A stretch of DNA of 64,000 nucleotides from Sulfurimonas sp. (GCA_021648405.1 JAKISX010000001.1:1-64000), one strand, 5' to 3'. Shown: positions 10,444 to 20,588, numbered from the stretch's first letter. Notes: generated by a model not told the origin, from the sequence alone. Translations and numbers: made by a program.

Positions 10444-11982
10444 TTGTTTGATTTAAAAAAATATACATCAAAAAATATTAAAAATGACATTTTATCTGGT
10501 TTGGTTGTAGCGGTTGCTTTAGTTCCTGAAGCTATTGCTTTTAGTTTTATAGCTGGTGTTAGTCCAATTGTTGGTCTTTATACTGCATTTATATTAGGTC
10601 TTATTACATCATTAATTGGTGGTAAAGCTGGTATGATTTCTGGTGCTACTGGTGCTGTAGCTATAGTCTTAGTTGGTTTAACTCTTCAAGCTAATGAACT
10701 TTTATCTGCACAGGGGATAAATAAAGAAGCTATAGCTATGGGTGTTTTGCACTATATTCTTTTAGCAACAGTTATAGCTGGACTTATTCAAGTAGCTATT
10801 GGAGCATTAAAACTTGGTAAATTTATCCGTCTTGTTCCAACTCCTGCTATCCATGGTTTTGTTAATGGACTTGCTATTGTTATTGGAACAGCTCAATTTA
10901 GATTTTTTGAAGACCAAGGCTATATGATGTATATTTTAGTTGCATTAACAATGGCTATTATGTATTTTTTACCAAAATTTACAAAAGCTATCCCTGCTGG
11001 ACTTGTTGCAATTATAGCAATTACTCTTGGTGTTTATTTTACTAACGCAGAGACCCTACTTTTAAGCGGCTTAGATGATATGAGTAAATATGCTGGAGAG
11101 ATGCCAACTTTTGGAATCCCTGAGTATTTATTTTCTTTAGATGCAATTATGCTAGTTCTTCCATATGCGGTAATTATTGCAATGGTTGGTATAATAGAAT
11201 CACTTCTTACTCTTTCTGTTTTAGATGAACTTAGTAATACTAGAGGGAGTGCAAACAAAGAGTGTATAGCTCAAGGGACTGGAAACATCACTTGTGGATT
11301 CTTTGGTGGTATGGCTGGATGTGCTATGATTGGACAGAGTATCATCAACTATACATCTGGTGGAATTGGACGACTCTCATCATTTGTAGCAGCTGTTGGA
11401 CTTATCATCTTAGTTGTATCTATGAGTGGTGTTTTAAATGCTATACCTGTTGCCGTTCTTGTTGGTATCATGTTTATGGTGAGCATAGGTACTTTTGAGT
11501 GGTCAAGCTTTTCAAGACTAAACAAGATGCCGCGAACTGATGCTTTTGTTATGGTAACTGTAACCATAATAACAGTAGTTGAAGATTTAGCTATTGCAGT
11601 TATCGCAGGAGTTATCATCTCAGCACTTGCTTTTGCTTGGAAACATGCGCGTATCTGGTCAAAAAGCCATATAGAGGAGGATGGAACTAAAGTTTATGAA
11701 CTTGATGGTCCACTCTTCTTTGGAAGTGCTACAACATTTGGGGATAACTTTGACATACCAAATGACCCTCCAAAAGTTGTGATTGACTTTAAAGATGCTA
11801 GAGTTATGGATAGCTCTGGTGTTGAAGCTGTAGATATGATAACTAAAAAGTATGAAGATGCTGGGAAAAATCTGCTTCTTCGCCACCTAAGTGCAGACTG
11901 TAAAGCTATACTAAAGCTAGCTGGACCACATTGCTCATATGAAGAAGATGACCCAACTTATAAGGTTGCTTTTAACTACTAA
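10444..11982 (+). CDS. SulP-family anion transporter with STAS domain
   Basis: 512 aa starting at TTG; VALVPEAIAFSFIAGVSPIVGLYTAFI; C-terminal STAS VVIDFKDARVMDSSGVEAVDM. Confidence 0.93.
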   Translation: MFDLKKYTSKNIKNDILSGLVVAVALVPEAIAFSFIAGVSPIVGLYTAFILGLITSLIGGKAGMISGATGAVAIVLVGLTLQANELLSAQGINKEAIAMGVLHYILLATVIAGLIQVAIGALKLGKFIRLVPTPAIHGFVNGLAIVIGTAQFRFFEDQGYMMYILVALTMAIMYFLPKFTKAIPAGLVAIIAITLGVYFTNAETLLLSGLDDMSKYAGEMPTFGIPEYLFSLDAIMLVLPYAVIIAMVGIIESLLTLSVLDELSNTRGSANKECIAQGTGNITCGFFGGMAGCAMIGQSIINYTSGGIGRLSSFVAAVGLIILVVSMSGVLNAIPVAVLVGIMFMVSIGTFEWSSFSRLNKMPRTDAFVMVTVTIITVVEDLAIAVIAGVIISALAFAWKHARIWSKSHIEEDGTKVYELDGPLFFGSATTFGDNFDIPNDPPKVVIDFKDARVMDSSGVEAVDMITKKYEDAGKNLLLRHLSADCKAILKLAGPHCSYEEDDPTYKVAFNY

Positions 11983-13234
11983 AATCAGTAACCAACTCTC
12001 CCGTTGGTTCACTAAAATAATATCCTTGTGAGTAATCAATTCCCATATCTACCACTTTATCTAATACCTCTTTTGAATGTACAAATTCAGCAATAACTTT
12101 AATATCACTCTGTTTACAAACATTGACAATAGCTTGAACAATTATTTGACTTATTTTTGATGTGCAAATATTTTTGATAAAAGCACCATCAATTTTCAAA
12201 TAATCAGGATGTAGATTTAAAAGTCTTAAAAAATTTGAATTCTCTGCTCCAAAATCATCTATAGCTATCTGAAAACCAAGTTCTCTAAGATTATTAAGTT
12301 GAGCTATAATTTTATCTCCATTTATATCAATCACATCTTCTAATATCTCTAAAATTACTCGTGATGGCTCTATGTTGTATTTTTTAGCATTCATAACTAA
12401 AAAGTCTTCTAAATATCCTACTTGTAAATCATTTCCTGTTATATTTAATGAGAATTCAAATGCATTATTACTAAATTTTTTAAAACTTTGTTTTATTATT
12501 GTTTTTGTAAGCAAAATTAATAAACCAGATTTTTTTGTAGCTTGCATAAACTGATATGGACAGATTATTTTTTTATCTTCTTCTATTCTTGCTAAACATT
12601 CAAATTTTTCAATTTTATTTGTTTTGTTATTTATAATAGGCTGATAAAAAGTATTTAGTCTTTCATCTTCTAGCGCTTCTTTTATCTTATTTATCCACAT
12701 ATCTAACTCTATTTTTTTTATCACATATTCAGCACTAGAATCATAAATAAGATATGAGTTTTTATTAAACTTTTTTGCTTCTGATAAAGCTAATTCTGCT
12801 TGTTGTAAACTCTCTACACCATTTGAAATAGAAGCACCCATACTAATAGACACTTTCATATCAAGATCTATCTCTTGGATATATAATTCAATATGATTAA
12901 AAAAAGATATAATAGATTCACAAAACTCTTTTAGTTTATTTTTATCTACAGCACCATTTACTACAAAGGAAAACACATCACCGTTACTTCTAAATAAAAT
13001 AGCATTATCTGGTTTTATAGTTTTTAGCATTTTTGATACTTCTACTAAAAGTTTATCACCTATTTTATAGCCATATGAATTATTTATGCTAGAAAAATTA
13101 TCTAAGTTTATTAGATACAAACTAAATAATGAATTTGATTCAAGATATTCAAAAAAAGCATATCTATTCTCTAAACCTGTCAAAAGATCTACATAAGAGT
13201 AAAACTCATTCGATAAGTCTTCTTTTGGCATCAT
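11972..13234 (-). CDS. GGDEF/EAL domain protein (degenerate GGDEF, EAL variant)
   Basis: 420 aa; LTGLENRYAFFEYLE, SNGDVFSFVV at GGDEF position, ECLAR at EAL position, IAIDDFGAENSNF, LKIDGAFI, YSQGYYFSEP. Confidence 0.9.
   Translation of the reverse strand: MMPKEDLSNEFYSYVDLLTGLENRYAFFEYLESNSLFSLYLINLDNFSSINNSYGYKIGDKLLVEVSKMLKTIKPDNAILFRSNGDVFSFVVNGAVDKNKLKEFCESIISFFNHIELYIQEIDLDMKVSISMGASISNGVESLQQAELALSEAKKFNKNSYLIYDSSAEYVIKKIELDMWINKIKEALEDERLNTFYQPIINNKTNKIEKFECLARIEEDKKIICPYQFMQATKKSGLLILLTKTIIKQSFKKFSNNAFEFSLNITGNDLQVGYLEDFLVMNAKKYNIEPSRVILEILEDVIDINGDKIIAQLNNLRELGFQIAIDDFGAENSNFLRLLNLHPDYLKIDGAFIKNICTSKISQIIVQAIVNVCKQSDIKVIAEFVHSKEVLDKVVDMGIDYSQGYYFSEPTGELVTDFSS
11990..12009. terminator. 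Hairpin AACCAAC-TCTCCC-GTTGGTT at the end of convergent SulP and EAL genes
   Basis: Perfect 7-bp inverted repeat just after the SulP stop, inside the 3' end of the EAL gene. Confidence 0.5.
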
Positions 13235-13245
13235 ATGTTCCTTAT

Positions 13246-14685
13246 TTATCTAACTACAATAAAACTATTTGGTTTTTTTGATATATATTTTGGCATACTT
13301 TGCCCAATATTAGCATTAATATATGTAGGGTCAGCTATTACAAATCTTTTTAAACCAGCCATAACACTATCACCTTGCATTGGAATATAAAGAGCAGTAG
13401 CCATATGATCCATATATTTTATTCCTATAATACCCACTCCAAATAACTCTTTTACTAAATATGAAAAAAGCACAGCCCTATCTTCACAATCAGATTTATT
13501 ATAATAGAGAGTTTCTTGAGCAAACATAACTTTTTCTCGTCCAAATTGTTGATTATCTACTTCATACTTAAAAGATTTTTGCACAAAATGAAGTACAAAG
13601 TTCATAGCTTCACTAGTTTTTTTACCATCTATATGTTTTTTTAGTGCTTTTAAAATTTGAGTATTTGTAGTATTTTCAAGTGGCGCATTAAAATATGTTT
13701 CATAATCAGCTTGAGGATATGTAGCCATAAAATCAATTAAATTTTTGTTATAAGTAAATTCAATTTTTATATTTTCTCCATTATTTATGAAGCTCAAATC
13801 TTTATTTTGCTTATTTTGTGCAAAATTTGGAAGTGATTTTAAAGATAAATCCAATGGGGCATCAGAACCTGGATAGTTTTGAGCATATGTATAAAGCCTG
13901 CCAACACTTCCTTTATTATAGTGAGAAAGTGCATAAAACTTTTTCTTTGAGAAAGTATAATTAGGTGTAGAGTAGATAATTTTTTTAGAGTAATGAAGAA
14001 GAACTACATGCTTATTAACAATACCTACTTTTACCGCGTATCCTAATTTGTTAAAAATAAACCAACTAAAAAGTTTTGCATTATTATGATCTGAATATAT
14101 TAATTTAGATAGTTCTAAAGTAAGTAAATATATACCCCAATCATTTAAATTTAAATCAATTTTAACTTTTTGAATATCATTAACTAATTCTTCATGATTA
14201 CTAGATGCTATTGTTTGAAAAAAACTTGTAACACCTTTTTGATTTCTAGGAAAATAATTAGCTGTTTTTATATCATTTGATACTTCAAATTCAAGTAAAG
14301 TACCAAAAAATACTAAGCTTGTATTTTTTGGTACAATTTTGACTTCTTTTGGTATTTCTAGTGGTTTGATTTTTTTAATTTTAATATTTACTTTTGGACC
14401 GATTTTTTTTATTGGTTGAGCAATAGCTATTGGTAATTTTTTTGGTTTTGATTTTTCATATATAGGTTTACTTAGATGTTCTTGATAAACTTTCCACTCA
14501 GATTTAAGGTAATTGTTAAAGGCAGTATCTCTCTCATCTTTGTATTGTTTAAAATTACTAAACTCTGAGCTTTTAAAATTTTCAAAAGAGCCAGCACTAA
14601 GCATACTGACACTTATAATAGCTGCTATGCTAAAAAGGCCAAATAGCTTCAAGCAAAACTGTCCCCCATCCTTGTTCTGTTGCAC
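13246..14685 (-). CDS. Exported transglutaminase-like cysteine protease family protein
   Basis: 479 aa; N-terminal hydrophobic segment; candidate triad in SDCEDRAVLFSYLV (C), YMDHMATALYIP (H), VIADPTYIN (D). Confidence 0.8.
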   Translation of the reverse strand: MQQNKDGGQFCLKLFGLFSIAAIISVSMLSAGSFENFKSSEFSNFKQYKDERDTAFNNYLKSEWKVYQEHLSKPIYEKSKPKKLPIAIAQPIKKIGPKVNIKIKKIKPLEIPKEVKIVPKNTSLVFFGTLLEFEVSNDIKTANYFPRNQKGVTSFFQTIASSNHEELVNDIQKVKIDLNLNDWGIYLLTLELSKLIYSDHNNAKLFSWFIFNKLGYAVKVGIVNKHVVLLHYSKKIIYSTPNYTFSKKKFYALSHYNKGSVGRLYTYAQNYPGSDAPLDLSLKSLPNFAQNKQNKDLSFINNGENIKIEFTYNKNLIDFMATYPQADYETYFNAPLENTTNTQILKALKKHIDGKKTSEAMNFVLHFVQKSFKYEVDNQQFGREKVMFAQETLYYNKSDCEDRAVLFSYLVKELFGVGIIGIKYMDHMATALYIPMQGDSVMAGLKRFVIADPTYINANIGQSMPKYISKKPNSFIVVR

Positions 14686-15352
14686 GATCTACATCCCCTT
14701 GTACTTTATATAAAATTTTAGCTTCGCTCATTTGTGCTGAATTGATTGTATTATACTGATCAATATCATATGGGCGTATTACACCACTTATTTGAATTAT
14801 TTGCTTTTGCTCATCAAGTAATATCTCTCTTTTACCTGAAATAAAATAGTTTCCATTTGAGAGCACTTTTACTATTCTAGAAGAAACTATTGTATTAAAA
14901 GCTGCATCTTTTGTAGCACTACCACTTCCCTTAAATGAGTTTGATGAATCTAATGTTAATCCCACACCTGCTATTGAATTGATTGATGAAACATGCGAAT
15001 TAATCGCACTATTAGTCCCACCTGAAGTTAAAGATATTCCCCCTAAATCTGTAGCATTTGTTTTAGTTAAACCTTTTGAACCACTTAGTGATGAAGATGA
15101 GTTTTCAGATATAATCACTGTAACTATATCATTGACATGCATAGCTTTATGATCTGAAAAAAGAGGATTATCTCCCTGACCAAAAATACTTCCAGTGGAA
15201 GTGAAATTTTGTCTTTTTTCTTTTGCTGGCATCTCTTCAACATAAACTGGAGGTTCAAAATTTATCTCAGGTTTTGTTAAATTTGCTGTACATCCTGTTA
15301 GAAAAAGTATAACATAAATTGTACTTATTGTTGCTAAAAAAAATCTTCTCAT
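14630..15352 (-). CDS. flgH: Flagellar L-ring lipoprotein
   Basis: 240 aa; lipobox LFLTGC; GSIFGQGDNPLFSDHKAMHVNDIVTVIISE; ISGVIRPYDID. Confidence 0.95.
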   Translation of the reverse strand: MRRFFLATISTIYVILFLTGCTANLTKPEINFEPPVYVEEMPAKEKRQNFTSTGSIFGQGDNPLFSDHKAMHVNDIVTVIISENSSSSLSGSKGLTKTNATDLGGISLTSGGTNSAINSHVSSINSIAGVGLTLDSSNSFKGSGSATKDAAFNTIVSSRIVKVLSNGNYFISGKREILLDEQKQIIQISGVIRPYDIDQYNTINSAQMSEAKILYKVQGDVDRATEQGWGTVLLEAIWPF

Positions 15353-15383
15353 TATTTCTCTTTAATTGTAATATCTATTTTGA

Positions 15384-15389
15384 TATAAT
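15384..15389 (+). promoter_or_regulatory. Putative -10 box TATAAT upstream of yqeY-like gene
   Basis: TGATATAAT 29 bp upstream of ATG 15418. Confidence 0.5.
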
Positions 15390-15417
15390 TAGAGCAAAAA
15401 TAGTTCCAAGGACAATT

Positions 15418-15861
15418 ATGAATTTAAGAGAGACAATTAATCAAGATGTAAAAAATGCTATGAAAGCAAAAAAAACAAAAAAAAGAGATGCTCTGCGTCT
15501 TTTAACAAGTGCGTTTAAACAGATAGAAGTTGATGAAAGAAAAGAATTAAATGATGATGATATTATTAAAATTATTCAAAAACAAGTAAAAAGTAGAAAC
15601 GACTCTATTACCCAATACAAAAAAGCAGATCGTGATGACTTAGTACAGATAGAACTTGATGAGATAGCTTTTTATATGCCTTATTTACCTGCTCAACTAA
15701 GTGACAATGAACTAAACTCAGTTATAAAAAACATAATCTCTAAAGTTGGAGCTACTTCAATGAAAGATATGGGTAAAATTATGGCAATTGCTTCTAAAGA
15801 ATTAGCGGGAAAAGCTGATGGAAAAAGAATAAATGAATGTGTTAAAACACTACTTGGCTAA
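15418..15861 (+). CDS. GatB/YqeY domain protein
   Basis: ORF track starts at 15319 but MNLRETINQDVKNAMKAKKTKKRDALRLLTSAFKQIEVDERKEL begins at ATG 15418; family-typical. Confidence 0.92.
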   Translation: MNLRETINQDVKNAMKAKKTKKRDALRLLTSAFKQIEVDERKELNDDDIIKIIQKQVKSRNDSITQYKKADRDDLVQIELDEIAFYMPYLPAQLSDNELNSVIKNIISKVGATSMKDMGKIMAIASKELAGKADGKRINECVKTLLG

Positions 15862-15874
15862 CGCTAAGTAGTGT
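15847..15874. terminator. Bidirectional terminator hairpin ACACTACTTGGC-TAAC-GCTAAGTAGTGT
   Basis: 12-bp stem (one G-T wobble) with TAAC loop; yqeY-like stop TAA falls in the loop; trpC ends at 15876 from the other side. Confidence 0.75.
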
Positions 15875-15875
15875 A

Positions 15876-16661
15876 TCACCCAAATTTCAGCTTTTTTAGA
15901 GCTGCTTCTTCATCATCTGTACGCATTAAAGACTCACCAACTAAAAATGCATCTACCCCTGCTTTACTCAAATCTTCTAGTTGTCCATGCTCATAGATGC
16001 CACTCTCAGCTACTATGACTTTTCCATTTGGCATGAGTGGAATAAGCTCATAACATAGATTCATATTCATCTCAAAAGTTTGTAAATTTCTATGATTTAT
16101 CCCGATAATGTCACTCCCTGCATATATAGCTTTTATCAAATCAGGTTTATCATGTACTTCAACTAAAGCTTCCATTCCTAAATGCCTAGTATATGCTAAA
16201 AGCTCTTTTAATTCTTTTTTACTAAGTGCTGCTGCGATTAGTAAAATAAAATCAGCACCATGAACCATAGATTCTAATATCTGGTACTTAGATACTATAA
16301 AATCTTTTCTAAGTAGCGGGATAGAAACATATCTTCTAATCCCACCTAAATAATCTAAATTACCTTGAAAAAAATGTGGCTCTGTCAAAACAGATATAGC
16401 ACTAGCGCCACCTCTTTCATATGCTTGTGCTATCTCTAATGGGTCAAAATCTTCACGAATTACACCCTTAGATGGAGAGGCTTTTTTCACCTCACTTATA
16501 ATTCTATATGGATCTTCCTCTGTAGCTGTTAAAAAAGAAAAAACATCTCTTGGAACTCTTGCATTATAGGCTAAAGAGCGACCTAGCCAATCAAGTGAAA
16601 ACTCTTTTTCTCTTTTTGCTAAATCTTCTTTGGTTTTTTTTATAATATCATCTAAAATCAT
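15876..16661 (-). CDS. trpC: Indole-3-glycerol phosphate synthase
   Basis: 261 aa; [49 protein letters not shown]. Confidence 0.97.
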   Translation of the reverse strand: MILDDIIKKTKEDLAKREKEFSLDWLGRSLAYNARVPRDVFSFLTATEEDPYRIISEVKKASPSKGVIREDFDPLEIAQAYERGGASAISVLTEPHFFQGNLDYLGGIRRYVSIPLLRKDFIVSKYQILESMVHGADFILLIAAALSKKELKELLAYTRHLGMEALVEVHDKPDLIKAIYAGSDIIGINHRNLQTFEMNMNLCYELIPLMPNGKVIVAESGIYEHGQLEDLSKAGVDAFLVGESLMRTDDEEAALKKLKFG

Positions 16662-16693
16662 TTTAATGTAGTGAGAATTATTTCATAAAATTC

Positions 16694-18031
16694 TCACTGT
16701 TTTCCTTTATTTTTAATTTCTTTACATTTTTTAATTTTTTCATAATGTTCTAAAATTTCAGGCTCATTACCACCTTCTAATTTAATAACTTTTAATATCA
16801 ATTTTTCAGCTTTTAAACATTCGCCCAATTTATAATATCCCCAAGCTTTAGAATCAAGATAATAAGCTGAATTTGGCTCTTTTTCTAATGCTTTTTCTAT
16901 ATATTGCATTCCTAGCTTAATATTTATGTCATGATCAATTAAAAGATATCCAAGGTAATTAAGATATAAAGAATTATCATCTACTTGAACTACTCTTTTT
17001 AATTTATTTATAACTATATTTTGCATCTTTGAATCATTTTTATTTTTAGATAATTCATATTCAAAAATAGCATTTTGACCCAAATAATCTATTTCTGCTG
17101 TATCTTTGTAAATTTTTTTTGCTAACAAAGCTGCTTTTTCATAGTTTTTTCCCTGTATGTAGAGTTGTAAAAGTAACTTATCATCACTAGAACTATTTTC
17201 CAAAAAAGTCATTAATTTTATATAATCTTTTTTATATCCATAAATTTGAATAATTTTTATAGCTATTTTTTCAGATTTATCAATTTTATATAATCGTAAA
17301 TAAGTTGAGAGTAAACCATCAATATCATTTTCATCACTATAAAAACTCAGTAATCGCTCACATATTAATTTGGAGCATTTATACATCAATGAATGAGATT
17401 CTAATTGTGCTATTGCATCTTTTTTTCTATCTAGATTTACATAAAGGATTATTGAGAGTCTATCTAAAATTTTTTCATTAAAATTTTTTGCGTAAGCGCT
17501 TTCTAAATATTTTAAAGCAGTATCATACTTTTGAAGCCTAACATATATCTCACTAACTATTATATAATCATTAACTTCCTCTGATTCTTGAACTAAAAGC
17601 ATCGATATTGTTTTGGCAAGTTCTAGCTCATTTAAGCTGATTAAAGCTATTATTTTTATTCGTATTAAATTTAAATCATTAAACTTACCTAAAGTAATTT
17701 CATCTACTCTTTTTATAACTTTTGCATATTTTTTAATTGCTAAATCATTTTTTAAAGAACGATATAAATACTCTTTTTTATTAGATTTTTCATATAATGT
17801 GTTAAATATATCTGCTGATATGCTGTACTCTTTTAATTGTTCTGCTCTTAAAGCTAGAAGAATCATCTTGTCTTCTTGCTCAAACATTTTCTTTTTTCCA
17901 TCTACTTTAATTTCATCATTTGCCAACTTAACATTAGTTAATGTACTACATCCACTAACAATAAGTACTAAAAAAAACACAACTAAAAAATTAAAAGTAA
18001 GCTTTAAATTATTATTTATTATATTTGACAT
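16694..18031 (-). CDS. TPR-repeat lipoprotein
   Basis: 445 aa; lipobox LIVSGCS; helical tetratricopeptide-like repeats. Confidence 0.75.
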   Translation of the reverse strand: MSNIINNNLKLTFNFLVVFFLVLIVSGCSTLTNVKLANDEIKVDGKKKMFEQEDKMILLALRAEQLKEYSISADIFNTLYEKSNKKEYLYRSLKNDLAIKKYAKVIKRVDEITLGKFNDLNLIRIKIIALISLNELELAKTISMLLVQESEEVNDYIIVSEIYVRLQKYDTALKYLESAYAKNFNEKILDRLSIILYVNLDRKKDAIAQLESHSLMYKCSKLICERLLSFYSDENDIDGLLSTYLRLYKIDKSEKIAIKIIQIYGYKKDYIKLMTFLENSSSDDKLLLQLYIQGKNYEKAALLAKKIYKDTAEIDYLGQNAIFEYELSKNKNDSKMQNIVINKLKRVVQVDDNSLYLNYLGYLLIDHDINIKLGMQYIEKALEKEPNSAYYLDSKAWGYYKLGECLKAEKLILKVIKLEGGNEPEILEHYEKIKKCKEIKNKGKQ

Positions 18032-18717
18032 TTTATACTCTGTGTATTTGCTTTTTCATAAATATCTTGTGCTTTTTGTGAAATAGTATTTCCATTAAAG
18101 CTGATAAATGGCTCATGAACTTTCATTAAAGAGTTTGAGCCATTTCTAGCATGAACCATGACCAATGATGCTGCTCTATCTATTTTTGGATGGACAAACT
18201 GGATATCCACTACTTTCATCTTTACATTTGCCAATTCTGCACATATCTCAGCAAAATATATAGCATCATAACAAAAAATAAAATGAGATTTTGGTTTTAG
18301 AAGCTGTGAGACTTTTTTAAAAAAACCACTTATTGGTAAGTTTACATTATATCTAGCAGTAGATAGCATCTCATCTTCACTTTTTGTACTTTTGCTATGA
18401 TAAAAAGGTGGATTTGAAATTATATAATTATATTTTTTTTCAAATTGGTATGTCAACACATCTCCTAAATATACTTTGTAATCAATATTATTTACCCTAG
18501 CATTATTTGTAGCATATGATACAAATATATCTTGCTTGTCTATAGCTTCTAAGTTTACTTTTTTATTATCTCGTGCAACTAAAAATCCAATAATACCACA
18601 CCCTGCCCCAATATCAAGCATATCGCCACGAGGATTAAAAGATGAAATAAAGTCATACAAAAACAAAGAGTCACTATTGTAACAGTAACCTGATTGTGGT
18701 TGATAAAGCAACATCAA
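18019..18717 (-). CDS. tRNA1(Val) (adenine-N6)-methyltransferase-like protein
   Basis: 232 aa; LDIGAGCGIIGFLVA SAM motif and NPPFY motif (ISNPPFYHSKS). Confidence 0.82.
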   Translation of the reverse strand: MMLLYQPQSGYCYNSDSLFLYDFISSFNPRGDMLDIGAGCGIIGFLVARDNKKVNLEAIDKQDIFVSYATNNARVNNIDYKVYLGDVLTYQFEKKYNYIISNPPFYHSKSTKSEDEMLSTARYNVNLPISGFFKKVSQLLKPKSHFIFCYDAIYFAEICAELANVKMKVVDIQFVHPKIDRAASLVMVHARNGSNSLMKVHEPFISFNGNTISQKAQDIYEKANTQSIKCQI

Positions 18718-18734
18718 TATCCTTGATTTTATTT

Positions 18735-18756
18735 GATATAATAATGATATTATATC
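18735..18756. promoter_or_regulatory. Palindromic bidirectional promoter candidate GATATAATA-ATGA-TATTATATC
   Basis: Perfect 9-bp inverted repeat between divergent genes; TATAAT at 18737-18742 (+) and 18749-18754 (-). Confidence 0.55.
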
Positions 18757-18772
18757 TTAAAGGTTTTAAATT

Positions 18773-19489
18773 ATGATAATTATACCAGCTAGACTTGCAT
18801 CAACAAGATTTCCGCAAAAAGTTTTAGCAGATATTGGTGGGCTTCCCATGGTTGTTAGGACTGCAAAAGCAGTTGAGCATTTAGATAAAGTTGTAGTAGC
18901 TGCTGATGATGAAATAATTATATCAACATGTAAAAAGCATGGCATAGAAGCTATGCTCACATCTACTACACACAAAAGTGGAACAGATAGAATCAATGAA
19001 TGTGCCAATATTTTAAACCTTAAAGATGATGAGATAATCATAAATGTTCAAGCTGATGAACCTTTTATAGAGTCTGAAGTTGTAGAATCATTAATCAATA
19101 AACTCAAAAAATTACAAAATACAAAAGAACCATTCATTATGGGTAGTTGTTACAACTCTATAAATGCAGAGTCTGCAAAAGACCCAAATCTCGTAAAAGT
19201 TGTTTTAGATAGTGATAATAATGCTATATATTTTTCACGCTCATTGATTCCATACAACAGAAGCGGAAGAGCAAACTATTTTGGACATATCGGCATCTAT
19301 GGATTTTCAAAAAAAAGTTTAAAAGAGTTTTGTAACCTTGCAGATGCACCAATAGAAGATATAGAGGGACTAGAGCAACTTCGAGCTATCCATCATCAAA
19401 AAAAAATAACTATGCTAAAAGTTGCAAGTACAGGTTTTGGAATAGATACAAAAGAGGACTTACAAAGAGCTATAGAGATTTTCTTATAA
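18773..19489 (+). CDS. kdsB: 3-deoxy-manno-octulosonate cytidylyltransferase
   Basis: 238 aa; IIPARLASTRFPQKVLADIGGLPMVVRT; NVQADEPFI. Confidence 0.96.
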   Translation: MIIIPARLASTRFPQKVLADIGGLPMVVRTAKAVEHLDKVVVAADDEIIISTCKKHGIEAMLTSTTHKSGTDRINECANILNLKDDEIIINVQADEPFIESEVVESLINKLKKLQNTKEPFIMGSCYNSINAESAKDPNLVKVVLDSDNNAIYFSRSLIPYNRSGRANYFGHIGIYGFSKKSLKEFCNLADAPIEDIEGLEQLRAIHHQKKITMLKVASTGFGIDTKEDLQRAIEIFL

Positions 19490-19495
19490 AATCAA

Positions 19496-19705
19496 TTAGC
19501 CCCTTGGTTTTATTACAATAGTATAATCACCAAATTGCTCATTCATTGCAAACTCATGTTTTTTGCAAAAATTGTCTTGCATGTGTTGTATCATCATTTG
19601 TGCTTCATTTTTAGCATCATCTTTTGATTTAAAATCATTAACCTCTACAAGTCCACTTTTCAAAAAGCATCTACATGCATTTTGAACTTTTACTTTATAC
19701 GACAT
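19496..19705 (-). CDS. Small conserved-type hypothetical protein (69 aa)
   Basis: ORF between kdsB and ParA-like gene; RBS-like AGGAG upstream of start. Confidence 0.6.
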   Translation of the reverse strand: MSYKVKVQNACRCFLKSGLVEVNDFKSKDDAKNEAQMMIQHMQDNFCKKHEFAMNEQFGDYTIVIKPRG

Positions 19706-19838
19706 AACTAACTCCTAATTTTAAAAATTTAAGCTGAGTTGTTGCAGCTAAAAAATTTTGTATGTTTACTAAACACTTTTGAAATATAAATATTAATTTT
19801 ATTTATATCATCAACTATAAGTATGTTTATATCTTCTC

Positions 19839-20588
19839 CTATAATTTTTTAAGTAGCTCTTCTACACATCTTTTATAATCTTTCATTCCCTTTGAACGCT
19901 TCTCATCTAAAACAATAGGACGACCCTGCTCAAACTGACGAGCAAGTTTTATGTCAACTCCAATTGGACTTAATAGCTTTTCTTTGCCAAAAGATGTCTC
20001 TACTTTTAATAAAGATTCTTTGTGCTCATTAATATGAGAATTATACATAACAGGTAATATTGATATATCTGCTATATCTCTATCAAACTGAGATGCACTT
20101 TTAAACACTGCTCTAAGCATCTGTCCAACTGCTACTACACCCAAATGATGTGGCACAAATGGAATTAACACACTATCTGCAACTTCTAGTGAATTTTTTA
20201 ATTGCGCATCTAAAGTTGGTGGAGTATCTATTATGCAATAATCAAAAAAATCAGCTATTTTTTCTTTTTTAAAACGATTTTTCAATACACCACGCAAATC
20301 TGAATATTCATACACATCAAAAAAAGCTAAAGCTGGAGATAGCGTAAGATTTTCATGGCATGTTGGAATAAATGTTTCGCTTAATGTTTTTCCCTCAAAA
20401 ATAGAATGAACACCAAGGCTTTCACTTGGCTCACATCCAACACCAATACTTGCGTGACCTTGTGTATCAAAATCAAGCAAGAGTACTGGTCCTTTTTTAG
20501 CTAAGGAACTAGCTATATTTACGGCTGTAGTAGTTTTAGCACTACCACCTTTACGATTACTAACTACAATGGTTTTCACTAACAACAA
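19839..20588 (-). CDS. ParA/MinD-like ATPase
   Basis: 249 aa; deviant Walker A RKGGSAKTTTAVNIA, LLLDFDTQGHASIG, CIIDTPPTLD. GTG at 20579 is an alternative start. Confidence 0.93.
   Translation of the reverse strand: MLLVKTIVVSNRKGGSAKTTTAVNIASSLAKKGPVLLLDFDTQGHASIGVGCEPSESLGVHSIFEGKTLSETFIPTCHENLTLSPALAFFDVYEYSDLRGVLKNRFKKEKIADFFDYCIIDTPPTLDAQLKNSLEVADSVLIPFVPHHLGVVAVGQMLRAVFKSASQFDRDIADISILPVMYNSHINEHKESLLKVETSFGKEKLLSPIGVDIKLARQFEQGRPIVLDEKRSKGMKDYKRCVEELLKKL

Noticed and set aside
10052-10471. 139-aa antisense ORF at the valS 3' end
   Set aside because: Antisense to the valS coiled-coil region; composition is a by-product of Lys/Glu codons.
11262-11618. Antisense and frame-shifted ORFs within the SulP transporter
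   Set aside because: Low-complexity Trp/Tyr/Cys-rich or Thr/Ile-rich shadows of a membrane-protein gene.
15319-15417. N-terminal extension of the YqeY-like ORF
   Set aside because: Extension overlaps the putative promoter and flgH start; the family N-terminus begins at 15418.
17613-18086. 157-aa plus-strand ORF opposite the TPR lipoprotein
   Set aside because: Antisense to a well-supported lipoprotein gene with lipobox; Phe/Ser-rich shadow translation.
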